Positions 23,971 to 33,139 of a DNA stretch of 35,346 nucleotides are shown here, one piece after another. The notes beneath the pieces were generated by a model. The model ran no database searches, was not told where the DNA came from, and worked only from the letters and a program-made list of their open reading frames with translations. A program made the position numbers and the translations under genes. Source of the stretch: Zunongwangia pacifica (GTDB taxonomy: Bacteria > Bacteroidota > Bacteroidia > Flavobacteriales > Flavobacteriaceae). Location: positions 1 through 35,346 of the forward strand of contig NZ_JAKHSK010000041.1 in NCBI RefSeq assembly GCF_023499215.1, written 5' to 3'. Numbering within the stretch: position 1 is the first letter of the stretch; the number at the start of each line of letters is the position of its first letter.

Positions 23971-25530
23971 GTGTATAAAACAATACTTAAACAAGTGGTC
24001 AGCCTACAGCTTATTCTAGGTGGTGTGATATTGATACCCGGTATCGTGGCAGTAATTTATAACGAATGGTATGCGCTAATAGGGTTCCTTATCTCATCAA
24101 TGATAGTATCAGGAATAGCTTATCTCATCTTTAAAAACCTAAAAAATGTTGAAGATCCTCAATATCAGCAATCGCTGCTTATTGCGGCATTAGGCTGGTT
24201 AATGATTATCATAATGGGTAGTATTCCTTATTTTATTATTGCTCAAATTACTCCATTTGAAGTAATGCAATCATTTGTTCCTAAAGGAATGGACTATCAA
24301 TCGAGTTTATTAAATTTCAGGAACCCATTACATTGTTTGTTTGAAAGTACAAGTGCGTTCACCACTACAGGGCTTACAATGTCCTATCACGAACCCTCCA
24401 TCGGAAAATCATTGATGTTCTATCGCTGTTTTTCTCAATGGGTTGGGGGTGCCGGATTTATTGTAATGGCCTTAGCGATCTTTAAACATATTCCCGGACA
24501 ATCTGCAATACTGCTTTATGGCTCTGAGGCTAGTGGCACCAAATTAAAAACCAATGTTATACAAACAGCGCAGTCGATATGGAAAATCTATCTTTTTCTT
24601 ACCTTACTAATGGTTGTTTATTTGTTTGTAGGCGCTTATTTTATCTTACCGAATTATCCTCTTTCTGAAAATATTTTTGACGCCATTAACCACGCTATGG
24701 CAGGTCAATCGACCGGTGGTTTCAGTACACTTGATGATAGTATTGCCGGATATAAGTCATCTAAGATGGAGATTCTTTTTCTGCTCCCAATGCTTATTGG
24801 CGGACTTTCTATTCCTTTTTTATACCGGTTTACCGTGCTTCAAAAATTTAAAGAATTATGGTACGATATTCAAACACGGGCATTTATTGTTGCTTCCATC
24901 TTAGGAGGAGTTTTTTTATCGATTTTACTAATGAATTCTGATAGGGTGTCTGATCCCATTAGGGAAGGTATATTTCAATTTATCAGTGGCTTATCAACTA
25001 CCGGTTGGCAAACCTCAAACATTGGGCAGTGGAATGATCTGCCGGTTCTTTTCATTGTTTCTGGAGCAATGATTATTGGAGGTTGTGCAGGTGGTACGGT
25101 TGGTGGCGTTAAAATTATACGGGCGCTATTACTTCAAAAAGGATTACGCTGGCATATAAATAAAATATTTGCTTCAAAAAATACCGTTAAAAAAGTAAAA
25201 TTTAATAATCGGTATTTGCTTCCTGAAGAAATGAATGCTCAATTGGCAAAAGCGGGTGTTTTCACCCTTATTTATATACTTTTCGTATTCTTCTCTACCT
25301 GTATTACTGTGTATTATATGGGAGAAAATTATAGCCTGGTTGATGCCATTTTCGAATCGGCTTCGGCGCAGGGAACTGTAGGATTATCTACAGGAATTTC
25401 AGATCCTTCCATGTCCCCTGTTCTAGAAACAGTTTACATTGTACAGATGTGGGCGGGAAGAATAGAAATTATTCCCATTCTTGTATTGGTAAGAGTATTA
25501 ATGTATGGCACGAAAATAAGAAATATCTAA
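23971..25530 (+). CDS. trkH: TrkH/KtrB-family potassium uptake channel subunit
   Basis: 519 residues from a GTG start. About ten membrane segments and four P-loops with selectivity-filter-like sequences: [39 protein letters not shown] and [15 protein letters not shown]. The glycines TTG, STG, TTG and TVG line the filter as in TrkH/KtrB. The long insert after the second helix is typical of TrkH. It mediates K+ entry at the cytoplasmic membrane, gated by the RCK protein encoded 10 bases downstream. The GTG is chosen because no ATG occurs between the previous stop and the first membrane helix. Confidence 0.95.
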   Translation: MYKTILKQVVSLQLILGGVILIPGIVAVIYNEWYALIGFLISSMIVSGIAYLIFKNLKNVEDPQYQQSLLIAALGWLMIIIMGSIPYFIIAQITPFEVMQSFVPKGMDYQSSLLNFRNPLHCLFESTSAFTTTGLTMSYHEPSIGKSLMFYRCFSQWVGGAGFIVMALAIFKHIPGQSAILLYGSEASGTKLKTNVIQTAQSIWKIYLFLTLLMVVYLFVGAYFILPNYPLSENIFDAINHAMAGQSTGGFSTLDDSIAGYKSSKMEILFLLPMLIGGLSIPFLYRFTVLQKFKELWYDIQTRAFIVASILGGVFLSILLMNSDRVSDPIREGIFQFISGLSTTGWQTSNIGQWNDLPVLFIVSGAMIIGGCAGGTVGGVKIIRALLLQKGLRWHINKIFASKNTVKKVKFNNRYLLPEEMNAQLAKAGVFTLIYILFVFFSTCITVYYMGENYSLVDAIFESASAQGTVGLSTGISDPSMSPVLETVYIVQMWAGRIEIIPILVLVRVLMYGTKIRNI

Positions 25531-25540
25531 AATAAAAATA

Positions 25541-26206
25541 ATGAATATAATTATAGTAGGTTCAGGAAGAACAGGAAAACATGTTATTGAAGATGCATTA
25601 AAAGATCGCCACAATGTTCATGTTATTGAAAAAGATAAAAATGTCGCAAATTGGGTGGCTACCAATTTTGATTGTGTGGTTATTAATGCCGATGCTACCA
25701 ATCCAGAAACTTTGAAAGAAGCCAAAGCAGACATTGCCGATGCTATCATAGTTACTACAGATGATGATGCCGTTAACTCTTTAGTTATTCTTTTAGCCAA
25801 AAAAATGGGCATTAGGCGTTTAATAAGCTCGGTAAATAACGATGAATTGTTACCTATTTTTGAACAATTAGGTATTGATACCGTGGAAAGCCCATATCGA
25901 TTAAACGGGAAATACCTCTATAGGGCGATACAAGGACCTAATGTAAAGGAGTTTTTAGATTTGGGAGATGGCTTTGAACTGTTAGAAATCATCGTAGAAA
26001 AGAATTCTAAAGTATCCAATAAGTATATCAAACAACTAACCAAGGATAAAATTTTCCCTCAAGATTCCTTAGTGGTATTGGTTAAAAGAAACAATCAGGT
26101 CATCATTCCTGAAGGTGAGACACGTATTTTTGTGAATGATATTTTAGTGATCCTATCAAAAAAAGAAAGAGTAACAGAATTATCTAATGTATTCGAAGCT
26201 GAATAA
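25541..26206 (+). CDS. trkA: TrkA/KtrA-type RCK gating protein, single-unit
   Basis: 221 residues. RCK_N Rossmann fold: [20 protein letters not shown] (GxGxxG nucleotide site), acidic residue after the second strand (VHVIEKDK), and [12 protein letters not shown] (TrkA_C) domain at about 140-218, [23 protein letters not shown] and [30 protein letters not shown]. One RCK unit, as in KtrA, not the double unit of E. coli TrkA (about 458 residues), so it likely assembles as a ring of eight. It binds nucleotide and gates TrkH. It is the last gene of the plus-strand K+ cluster. Confidence 0.94.
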   Translation: MNIIIVGSGRTGKHVIEDALKDRHNVHVIEKDKNVANWVATNFDCVVINADATNPETLKEAKADIADAIIVTTDDDAVNSLVILLAKKMGIRRLISSVNNDELLPIFEQLGIDTVESPYRLNGKYLYRAIQGPNVKEFLDLGDGFELLEIIVEKNSKVSNKYIKQLTKDKIFPQDSLVVLVKRNNQVIIPEGETRIFVNDILVILSKKERVTELSNVFEAE

Positions 26207-26275
26207 AATATTTAAGAAATAAAAAACTCTTAAAAAACTGTTGATTGAGGCTAGGCGGACATTTATTAAACCTTT

Positions 26276-27229
26276 TTAAATTTCTTTTGCCACTAAATAA
26301 GTGGTATAAATCAAATAAAAGCTTAATAAAATCAATGCTTCCCACCGATCAAGCTTTTTTCGCTTTCCAGTGAACATTGCTATGATCAGGAATATTGTTC
26401 CTCCAATCAAAATAAATAATTCCTGGTTGAAATCAGGATTATACTGTATTGGGTCTACAAAAGAACTTATGGAAAGGATGAGCAACAAATTAAAAATGTT
26501 TGAACCAATGACATTTCCGATCGCAATATCACTTTTCTTTTTTAAAGCTGCTACAATAGAAGTGACTAATTCTGGCAGTGAAGTTCCTGCTGCAATGATG
26601 GTTAATCCTATGATTTTTTGGCTAATCCCTAAATTTGTCGCGATGGCAATACTGTTATCTACGACTAATTTTCCGCCAATAATAAGCCCGGCCATCCCCA
26701 AGATGATCAATCCCCAAATTTTATAATTCGGTTGTGCATTATAAGAGACCTCCTCCCCTTTTTCGTGCTTTAATTGGGTGAAAACATAATAAATAAATAA
26801 AATGAATCCGATCAATAATAAAATTCCATCGGTCCTTGATATTTCGAGGTGCTGTTGACTAAAAAAATTATTGGCAAGCAGCAATACCAATACAGCCGAC
26901 AACAGGGAAATAGGTATTTCTTTCCAGGCGGTTGAACTTTGCACGGTAATGGGATAGATTAAACCTGCGATTCCTAATATGACGAACAAATTAAAATTAT
27001 TACTTCCAATAATATTCCCAAATACAATGTCGGGCAGCCCATCAAATGAAGCAACGGAATTAATAACTAATTCGGGCGCAGAAGTTCCAAAAGCTACAAT
27101 CGTCAAACCAATAACGAGATCTGAAACTTTATTTTTTTTCGCTAAAAAAGAGGCGCCATCAACCAGCCAATTGGCTCCGAAAATAAGGCTCGCAAAACCT
27201 ATTAAAATCAGTAAAGAAGCTATAAGCAT
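26276..27229 (-). CDS. CaCA-family Na+/Ca2+ (K+-dependent type) antiporter, YrbG-like
   Basis: 317 residues, about ten membrane segments in two inverted halves. The alpha-1 motif GLTIVAFGTSAPELVINSVAS and the alpha-2 motif GLTIIAAGTSLPELVTSIVAA carry the ion-binding Glu residues. Each is followed by a G.IIGSN.FNL or GNVIGSNIFNLLLIL segment. A Lys/Gln-rich loop (EKGEEVSYNAQPNYKIW) separates the halves. It exports Ca2+ using the Na+ gradient. It converges with trkA with 69 bases between the stops; no strong terminator is visible there. The pairing with K+ uptake suggests an ion-homeostasis neighbourhood, not proof of a shared system. Confidence 0.94.
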   Translation of the reverse strand: MLIASLLILIGFASLIFGANWLVDGASFLAKKNKVSDLVIGLTIVAFGTSAPELVINSVASFDGLPDIVFGNIIGSNNFNLFVILGIAGLIYPITVQSSTAWKEIPISLLSAVLVLLLANNFFSQQHLEISRTDGILLLIGFILFIYYVFTQLKHEKGEEVSYNAQPNYKIWGLIILGMAGLIIGGKLVVDNSIAIATNLGISQKIIGLTIIAAGTSLPELVTSIVAALKKKSDIAIGNVIGSNIFNLLLILSISSFVDPIQYNPDFNQELFILIGGTIFLIIAMFTGKRKKLDRWEALILLSFYLIYTTYLVAKEI

Positions 27230-27363
27230 TTATATCGCATATTTGTTACCCTCCCCATATAATGTTCTAAACGCCCATTGAAAATATGAAAAATTTTTAT
27301 ATCCATCTTAGATGCAATAAAAAATTGCTAACAGCTTATTTTGCATTGATATTGACTGGTTTT

Positions 27364-27386
27364 ACAAAGAAATCAAACTTCTTTGT
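27364..27386 (-). terminator. AT-rich hairpin downstream of the GNAT gene
   Basis: ACAAAGAA (27364-27371) pairs with TTCTTTGT (27379-27386), an 8-base stem with a 7-base loop, 33 bases past the acetyltransferase stop. The stem is low in GC and on the minus strand is followed by AAAACC rather than a T-run, so it is a weak candidate. Confidence 0.3.
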
Positions 27387-27418
27387 TATAATTACCTAAT
27401 GAATTGCAACAGTTTAGT

Positions 27419-28267
27419 TTAGTGATTATTTATTTTTAATTCCATTTCTAGTTGTTCAAGATAATTTTTTAATCCTAAGGAATTAAAAAACTTGACCGTA
27501 CTTTCTGATTTTTTATCAATATTAATAACAGAAAAATGAGCTCCATTTTGTATTTTCATTTCCCATAATAAAGTTGAAGCTATTCCTTTTCTTCTATAAT
27601 TTTTGGCTATTGCAATTTGGTGTATTCGGCAGCTATTAGGATTAAAAATCACATAACCCACTAATTTGTTTTTGATGTATGCGCCTAACAAGATATTGGT
27701 AGCTTTTAAATTATCTAATACACTATTTGAATTTTGCCAGGTAGGGCGAATATCCCAAAACGATTCCAGATCTATCCATTTATGATTTTCTAGCTTTTTT
27801 AGGGTCACTTCTTTATTCTTTTTTTTAAACTCAAAACTCCCGTTGCAACAAACTAATTCTCGTGTTATTGCAAAACCAGATTTCTCATAGGATTTTATGG
27901 CTTGAAAATTTTTATTGATTACTTCGAGAATGATTTTATTAATTCCTTTTTTCTCAAGAATGGGCAAAATGAAATGATACATTTTTTTTGTTAGTCCAAA
28001 ACCTCTCTTATCAGGGACAACCCCTGTTCCTCCGTTACATACAACTTTTTGATTCTTTATATTGTCAAAACCATGTAAAATAAACGCATTTAGTTTCCCA
28101 TTCTCAAAAGCACCAACGGATATTGATAAATCAATTTTGTCTGAAGTCATTTTTGAAATTAATTGTTCCTCGGTTAGTTTAAATGGAATAAAATAGTCTG
28201 AAAAGCATTCGTTAAAAGCATTGAGTATGCTTATTCTATCAATACTCTCTAAAGTTTTTAGCTCCAT
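27419..28267 (-). CDS. Double-domain GNAT-family N-acetyltransferase
   Basis: 282 residues with two GNAT folds. The N-terminal one (about 1-135) has the acetyl-CoA loop region GVVPDKRGFGLTKKMYHF and INKNFQAIKSYEKSGF. The C-terminal one (about 140-275) has IHQIAIAKNYRRKGIASTLLW, a good match to the R/Q-x-x-G-x-A motif, and VINIDKKSESTVKFFNSLGL. Acetyl-CoA-dependent acetylation of an amine is expected; the acceptor is unknown. A single gene with a 428-base spacer upstream and 189 bases downstream. Distinctly AT-rich, the first gene of what appears to be the accessory segment. Confidence 0.88.
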   Translation of the reverse strand: MELKTLESIDRISILNAFNECFSDYFIPFKLTEEQLISKMTSDKIDLSISVGAFENGKLNAFILHGFDNIKNQKVVCNGGTGVVPDKRGFGLTKKMYHFILPILEKKGINKIILEVINKNFQAIKSYEKSGFAITRELVCCNGSFEFKKKNKEVTLKKLENHKWIDLESFWDIRPTWQNSNSVLDNLKATNILLGAYIKNKLVGYVIFNPNSCRIHQIAIAKNYRRKGIASTLLWEMKIQNGAHFSVINIDKKSESTVKFFNSLGLKNYLEQLEMELKINNH

Positions 28268-28695
28268 TATACGCTTCGTGATTTTTTGCTAGAATTCAAA
28301 ACGAATATTTATTTATCTTACTTTTCAATCAAGAACCGCGAGGTATGAATCGGAAAATTTTTTATAATTTCGAGGCAAGCCTCGGGTAATAAAACCCTAA
28401 TGAGGGATTAAATATTTCTTCTTTAAAATTCCAATACATATATGATGTGAAATCCACTCCCATTCAAGAGATGAATGCAATTCTTTGGAAAAAACAGCCC
28501 ATATCCTTATTTTGAATGAAATGAAAGCCCCATTAATAAAATAATACCATTCTCTATTCTATTAAATTTGTTGTGCTTTCAAAGTCTATAATTGATCGAA
28601 TTGAATTTTCGCAAAAGTTTACCTGCTTGGATTAAGTCATTTTTATAGACGTCATCATTTCTTTCATATCCATTCATTTTCCAAAAGTTCCATTT
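28268..28695. other. Gene-free spacer with dispersed hairpin element, copy C
   Basis: 428 bases. CGAGGC/GCCTCG (28371-28384) is a perfect 6-base hairpin, followed by CCCT/AGGG near 28395-28406; TTTCGAGGCAAGCCT here is shared with 21243-21257. On the minus strand a frame of 32 codons (28579-28677, MNGYERNDDVYKND...) and one of about 50 codons ending near 28400 (containing LEWEWISHH) are open, but neither has recognisable homology. They could be decayed fragments. Confidence 0.55.
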
Positions 28696-29046
28696 TCAAA
28701 TACGTTCTCCAAAAGTCAGTAAATTAGTATCGGGGTCAAGTAATGAAAATTCTTTTTGCCCCCAAGGTTTGGTAGTTAATGATCCGTTTGGATGAATTTC
28801 TGTTTTATTGGCAAGCAAAGATTCATACAAACTTTCAATATCGTTAACGCGTATATATACCTGTCCATAATTCGTTTTCGGGTCAAGGTCTTTAAATTCA
28901 AAAAAATGAATTTCTATATGCTCTTTTTGAAGCATTAAATATCCCTCGTAGTTGCCTATTTCCGTAAAGCCTAATTGATTGATGTAATAATCTATGGTTG
29001 CATTTTTGTTACGCATTGGTAATTTCGGGATGATGGCTGTTAGCAT
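28696..29046 (-). CDS. VOC-superfamily (glyoxalase/bleomycin-resistance-like) protein
   Basis: 116 residues, one VOC module: IPKLPMRNKNATIDYYINQLGFTEIG at the start, EIHFFEFK in the middle, RVNDIESLYESLLAN, and the end GQKEFSLLDPDTNLLTFGE. The pattern matches the bleomycin-resistance/bleomycin-binding group, which usually acts as a dimer. His and Glu metal positions are only partly kept: EIHF is present and the terminal Glu is in FGE, so enzyme versus binding protein cannot be settled. It follows the Crp/Fnr gene by 79 bases on the same strand. Confidence 0.87.
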   Translation of the reverse strand: MLTAIIPKLPMRNKNATIDYYINQLGFTEIGNYEGYLMLQKEHIEIHFFEFKDLDPKTNYGQVYIRVNDIESLYESLLANKTEIHPNGSLTTKPWGQKEFSLLDPDTNLLTFGERI

Positions 29047-29125
29047 ATTTACAATGATTATTAAGTGTATGATAAAGCAAATATGCTTATAAATTCATAG
29101 TTTATAATTGATTGTAATCAAGAAA

Positions 29126-29695
29126 TTAAATTTTTCGGGCTCTAACCCTACTTAACGTTTCAGGTGTGATTCCTAAATATGATGCGATTTGCATTTGAGG
29201 AAATCTATTCATCCAGTGCGGCTTATTTGCCAGTAATTGTTGATAGCGTTCATCGGGACTTTTTATTTTCAATGTGGAGATTTGATTTGTTGAAACGCTA
29301 AGGTTAGCAATTAAGGAATTGAGCATATGAAAACAGGGATGAATTTCCATCAGGCTATGAATGTCTATTAGCGAGATACGAGCAACTTTTGAATTTTCAT
29401 TGGCTTCAATATAGTTTTTTGAAGGTTGTTTCAGCATTAAACTTTCAAGGTCTGCTACCCAATTGTTTTCGGTGAAAAAATTTATTGTCCATTCCTTTTG
29501 TTCGGTTTCTGTGTACAAACGGAAACTTCCCTTAACAACAAAAGCTATATGACTACAAACCTGATTTTGCTTTAAAAGAAATTCCTTTTTTTGAATCTCT
29601 TTTAAAGACAGCTTATTGGTAAACATTGCCAATTGTTGAGCAGTAAAAGGGTAGATTGTTAAAAGGGATTTTTCTATTTCTTTAAATGCTTTCAT
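29126..29695 (-). CDS. Crp/Fnr-family transcriptional regulator
   Basis: 189 residues. Cyclic-nucleotide-binding-like beta barrel (about 20-115): LKQNQVCSHIAFVVKGSFRLYTE and EWTINFFTENNWVADLESL. A long dimer helix follows, then a short helix-turn-helix at the C-terminus, FPQMQIASYLGITPETLSRVRARKI. The cAMP phosphate-binding arginine motif is not evident, as in many Bacteroidota paralogues, so the signal is unknown. It may control the VOC gene downstream. Confidence 0.9.
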   Translation of the reverse strand: MKAFKEIEKSLLTIYPFTAQQLAMFTNKLSLKEIQKKEFLLKQNQVCSHIAFVVKGSFRLYTETEQKEWTINFFTENNWVADLESLMLKQPSKNYIEANENSKVARISLIDIHSLMEIHPCFHMLNSLIANLSVSTNQISTLKIKSPDERYQQLLANKPHWMNRFPQMQIASYLGITPETLSRVRARKI

Positions 29696-29769
29696 TTTCA
29701 GGAGAGTAAATTATTATTTCGATTTCGCTATTGTCGGCACAAGGTTTGAAATCGTAAACCAAATTAAAT

Positions 29770-30158
29770 TCAAAATCTTGAATATTCACTTGTCATTTTT
29801 TGTTCTATATTTTCTATTGTAAAAGTTGTTTGATCACCTCTTGATTTTCCTAAAGTAATTTCTATAGTCAGATTTTTATTATAAATACTAAGAATTATGA
29901 ACTGTGTTTCCACATTAGTAGCAAAAGACTCTTCATCATTTCCGCTATCGATATCTTGAACAATTGTTTGCTTTTCAGAAGATGACCCTAAAAGCTGATT
30001 TGTGTTTTCATCTACATAACTAACTGAAGTTGTTGATTGAGAAGGTATCATACCATTTTCAACTCACTTAAAACAAAATTTTCATTTCTATCATCTGTAC
30101 AAACGCAACTTGTTATTTAAGCTAAAATTACAATAGCCAGAAAGCTTTTTATTTTCAT
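29770..30158 (-). pseudogene. Broken lipoprotein gene
   Basis: An open frame at 29770-30051 (93 residues from MIPSQSTT) has no signal sequence and no known domain. Upstream on the same strand, the ATG at 30156-30158 begins MKIKSFLAIVILA, then an in-frame TAA (30117-30119), then ITSCVCTDDRNENFVLSELK. That is a lipoprotein signal peptide with lipobox ITSC, interrupted by a stop that one base change would restore (TTA, Leu). It then meets a TGA at 30048-30050 while the 93-residue frame continues, so a frameshift lies at about 30048-30066. Two lesions make a pseudogene more likely than a sequencing error. The mature part is beta-rich and unrecognised (IILSIYNKNLTIEITLGKS). Confidence 0.62.
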
Positions 30159-30364
30159 TCGCTTTTTTTCAAAAGGTGGGTAACATCTATATAAATCAAA
30201 TTACGTTCATACAAATTGTATCAATTCTTTAAATGTAAATAAAATCATATCATATTAGTTATGTTATTAACTAACAAGAGCAGATAAGTTAATTATACCA
30301 CCTAAAAGTGGCTTATGAAGATCGGAATTCTTGAGATTAGTGGTTGGTGAAACTTGTAAGTAGT

Positions 30365-30886
30365 TTATTGTCTTTCAAATTTTAGATAACCTCCTGTGTA
30401 ATATGAGATTTCACTATTACAACAGGTGAAAAAGCCAGAACCTTTTAATATTAGAAATTCAGAGGTCAATTCTATTATTTCATAAACATCCTCATAATCA
30501 TCTCCAATTAAAGTGAATAATTGATTTGTTCTATCGAATTCCCAATGTTCAGTTGTAAAGAAATCATTAGTTTCAAATCCAGATGGACACTTTGGATTAT
30601 TTATATTACCATTATAAACTATTTTTCCAGAATTATCATTCGAAAGAATTAATGTGCTTTGTTTTTTACATCCATCCCATTGAGAGAATAAATCGGTTGA
30701 TTTTTGTCCGTCTTTATTTATGTCTTTTGGAATATCATCATACCAATCAATTAGTTTCCAATTTCCAATAATTGTTAATTCATTCTTTGGCTCGTTGTTG
30801 TCATCACTTTCATTGCATGAGAATAGAATTCCACTAATGATAAAAAGAAAGAATAGTTTGTTCATAGTTATTTTTCTAGTATTCAT
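30365..30886 (-). CDS. Lipocalin-like lipoprotein
   Basis: 173 residues. Lipobox GILFSC. The likely start is the internal Met at codon 8 (MNKLFFLFIISGILFSC), giving a shorter signal peptide. After an acidic linker comes a lipocalin-like start, IIGNWKLIDWYDD, and beta strands such as LILSNDNSGKIVYNG and LFTLIGDDYEDVYEIIEL, matching the small lipocalin-like lipoproteins common in Bacteroidota. A DINKDGQKSTD stretch looks like a calcium-binding loop. Two neighbouring cysteines (FFTCCNSE) are notable. Function unknown; perhaps ligand binding at the outer membrane. No operon partner: gaps of more than 200 bases lie on each side. Confidence 0.82.
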   Translation of the reverse strand: MNTRKITMNKLFFLFIISGILFSCNESDDNNEPKNELTIIGNWKLIDWYDDIPKDINKDGQKSTDLFSQWDGCKKQSTLILSNDNSGKIVYNGNINNPKCPSGFETNDFFTTEHWEFDRTNQLFTLIGDDYEDVYEIIELTSEFLILKGSGFFTCCNSEISYYTGGYLKFERQ

Positions 30887-31105
30887 TTAGTAGATGGGTT
30901 TCTATCCATTTGGTTGCGCCAAATTAGTTGGAAAAATACAAAACGGTTAGGTTTATTCCAATAGCATCACTTCCCGCACTAAAAACGATTGCTATCCAAT
31001 GTTAGTGTTGGCTAAAAAGAGTGGGGCTTCATAAGACGTTTGTTTAAGTCTTGGCTTCTTGAAATGAGGAACTTCTGCAACGGTTTCCTTATTCGCAATT
31101 CATTT

Positions 31106-32233
31106 TTATCTTTTGTTTTTCAGTATTTCGCTAAAATCTTTGCTTGAATGGATGCCTTCTTCAGATTCAGCCGTTTCTTGCTGTGCTTGCGTTGCATATA
31201 CCATCATTTTCTCTTCATAGTTACTGATTGCTGTTGGTATGTCGCTAAATTGTCCATTGGTTAAATTTTCAGCTAAATACAAGGCATCTAAAAGCCCAAT
31301 GTTTACACCAATTCCAGAAAACGGAGGCATAACGTGTGCCGCATCGCCAATCAAGGTAATGTTGGTATGGGGTCGCCAATTCTCTAAAGGAAGTTTTCGC
31401 ATTGGCAATAAGGTAAATTCATCTGTTGCTGCAAAAAGTTCTTTATAAATAGCATTCCAATTGGTGAGCAAATTGTTTAAAAATGAACAAATTTCTTGGT
31501 TGTTATAAAAATCAAGACCGTTTTCTTTTATCCAAGTTTCAGGTTTTCGGAACGAGACATAATAATTCAATGCGCCTTTTGATTTGTTTTGTGAAAAGAA
31601 AAATTTCTGTTCCCCGATGACCGCAAAGTTTCCTTCTCCACACAACTTTTTAAAATTCGGACAAGTTTCATCCGGGTTTAAAACTTCCCCTTGAATAATG
31701 ATGGTTCCCGTGTATTGCGGAATAGAATCTGTTACCAGTTTTCTTAGATGGCTCATTCCTCCGTTTGCACCGATAACCAAATTGGCACTTTCTGTTTTTC
31801 CGTTTTCAAAATGCAACAAAAATTTTTCATCTTGTTCTTCCAACGAAACCAATTTACTATTCCAAATCACGGTATCGGGTTTCAGGTTTTCCAGTAGCAT
31901 TTTACGCAAATCATTTCTGTCAATTTCCGGTCGGTCATAAAGATGTTCCTTGTCGGGAAATTCGTCCCTTAAAATTTCTGCGTTGATGTTTGCCAAGCGT
32001 TCACCCGTTGGTCTTGAGTGTTTGTAAAATTCAGTTAAAAGCCCGGCCTTTTCCAATGCTATTTGCCCATAGTCGCTATGAATATCGAGCGTTCCGCCTT
32101 TAATTCGGGCCAACGCGTCTTTATCCCGTTCATACACTTTTACATTTACATTGGCTTGTTGTAAGAGTCTGGCAAATGTGAGTCCTACGGGGCCTCCGCC
32201 AATAACGGCTACTTTTTTATTTTTCAATAACAT
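31106..32233 (-). CDS. TetX-like FAD-dependent monooxygenase with altered substrate site
   Basis: 375 residues. FAD-binding Rossmann motif VAVIGGGPVGLTFARLLQQ, the KGGTLDIH motif characteristic of the Tet(X) group, PEIDRNDLR, and the second FAD motif ITLIGDAAHVMPPFSGIGVN. Recalled alignment to Tet(X) (388 residues) is gapless over the central part with a constant offset of 11. Gln181 matches Gln192, but Asn202 and Asn223 replace Arg213 and His234, residues known to contact tetracycline. It is therefore a Tet(X) relative of uncertain substrate, and resistance should not be assumed. It follows an AraC regulator by 29 bases and is likely co-transcribed. Confidence 0.9.
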   Translation of the reverse strand: MLLKNKKVAVIGGGPVGLTFARLLQQANVNVKVYERDKDALARIKGGTLDIHSDYGQIALEKAGLLTEFYKHSRPTGERLANINAEILRDEFPDKEHLYDRPEIDRNDLRKMLLENLKPDTVIWNSKLVSLEEQDEKFLLHFENGKTESANLVIGANGGMSHLRKLVTDSIPQYTGTIIIQGEVLNPDETCPNFKKLCGEGNFAVIGEQKFFFSQNKSKGALNYYVSFRKPETWIKENGLDFYNNQEICSFLNNLLTNWNAIYKELFAATDEFTLLPMRKLPLENWRPHTNITLIGDAAHVMPPFSGIGVNIGLLDALYLAENLTNGQFSDIPTAISNYEEKMMVYATQAQQETAESEEGIHSSKDFSEILKNKR

Positions 32234-32262
32234 TATTCTGCGTTTTCATATTTACCGCAAAA

Positions 32263-33015
32263 TTATTTTGTAGCCGATACCGAAAATTGTAAAAATCGGT
32301 CGTTTTTATTTTTATGAAGTTCTTTAGGGGAAACACCCGAAAGTTTTTTGATGTCTTTGATAAAATGTGATTGATCGGTAAAATTGTGTTGCGGAAAAAG
32401 TTTTCCTTCTTTAATATGTTGAAGTGAGGCTCGAAACCGAATTATTTTGCAATATGCTTTTAATGAAAGTCCAAATTGTTCATTGAAATACCGATTGATT
32501 TGTCGGCTACTCCAATGAATTTTTTCAGAAAGTTCTTTTACCGTTATTTCTCCGTTAGTTGCAAAAATTAACTTAAACAAATTGATTTTTCTACTGTCAA
32601 TTTCTTGTGGCAAAAGCGATTGTATTTTTTGTGTCGCTTTTTTACAAAATGTATCAAAATTGGTTAAGTCGTCAATATTGAAATCCCAGAAATCATTTCC
32701 CAACCTCATTCCGCTGTCCAATAGGTTCGCAATGGAACGTTGTAAAATATACTCCATCGCAAGCGGATTGAAACTCACCGCAAAGACCTTAGAAACGTCT
32801 TGTTTTGTCAAGGGTTTGGGTTTGGTTTCCAAGCCCATAAGCGTAACCCGAAATTCGTTATTAGCCATTTTAGAAAAGAATAAATCAATTTTTCCGTTGG
32901 GTACAATTACACCCTCGTTACGGGTAAATTGGTCTTGCAACAACCAAAAACTATCCACAAAGTCCGTAAGTGATTTGTCGGGTTTTATTTGTCGGTATTG
33001 CAAGTCTATATTCAT
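32263..33015 (-). CDS. AraC-family transcriptional regulator (HTH_18 type)
   Basis: 250 residues. The N-terminal ligand-binding-like domain (about 1-120) starts YRQIKPDKSLTDFVDSFWLLQ, a Bacteroidota-typical cupin-like variant. The C-terminal AraC helix-turn-helix pair (about 155-238) shows VKELSEKIHWSSRQINRYFNEQFGLSLKAYCKIIRF and FTDQSHFIKDIKKLSGVSPKEL, the standard second-helix signature. Predicted activator of itself and of the flavin monooxygenase gene 29 bases downstream, with the oxidised compound as a plausible effector. A -7 box candidate lies at 33048-33055. Confidence 0.92.
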   Translation of the reverse strand: MNIDLQYRQIKPDKSLTDFVDSFWLLQDQFTRNEGVIVPNGKIDLFFSKMANNEFRVTLMGLETKPKPLTKQDVSKVFAVSFNPLAMEYILQRSIANLLDSGMRLGNDFWDFNIDDLTNFDTFCKKATQKIQSLLPQEIDSRKINLFKLIFATNGEITVKELSEKIHWSSRQINRYFNEQFGLSLKAYCKIIRFRASLQHIKEGKLFPQHNFTDQSHFIKDIKKLSGVSPKELHKNKNDRFLQFSVSATK

Positions 33016-33047
33016 TATTTTCTGCTAGTCCAATAAAAGATATATAG

Positions 33048-33055
33048 CAAAATTA
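33048..33055 (-). promoter_or_regulatory. Candidate -7 box for the AraC-monooxygenase operon
   Basis: Minus strand TAATTTTG (TAnnTTTG) lies 32 bases ahead of the AraC start. No TTG is found at the normal -33 distance, so the promoter may be activator-dependent. Confidence 0.4.
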
Positions 33056-33139
33056 GATCTGTACTTCGATGAAAATTATGTGCCAAGATTAGGATAAAGT
33101 ACCTGAAAGGTAGCTTAATTCTTTGTTAAAAACATTGTT

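Noticed and set aside
28579-28677. 32-codon minus-strand frame (MNGYERNDDVYKND...) just after the VOC gene
   Set aside because: No homology recognised and too short to separate from chance; mentioned in the spacer entry only.
31106-32233. Calling the flavin monooxygenase a tetracycline-resistance gene
   Set aside because: Two tetracycline-contact residues of Tet(X) appear changed to Asn, so the resistance function is not supported.
32582-33028. 148-codon plus-strand frame opposite the AraC gene
   Set aside because: Pure shadow of the AraC coding sequence; no signal or domain.
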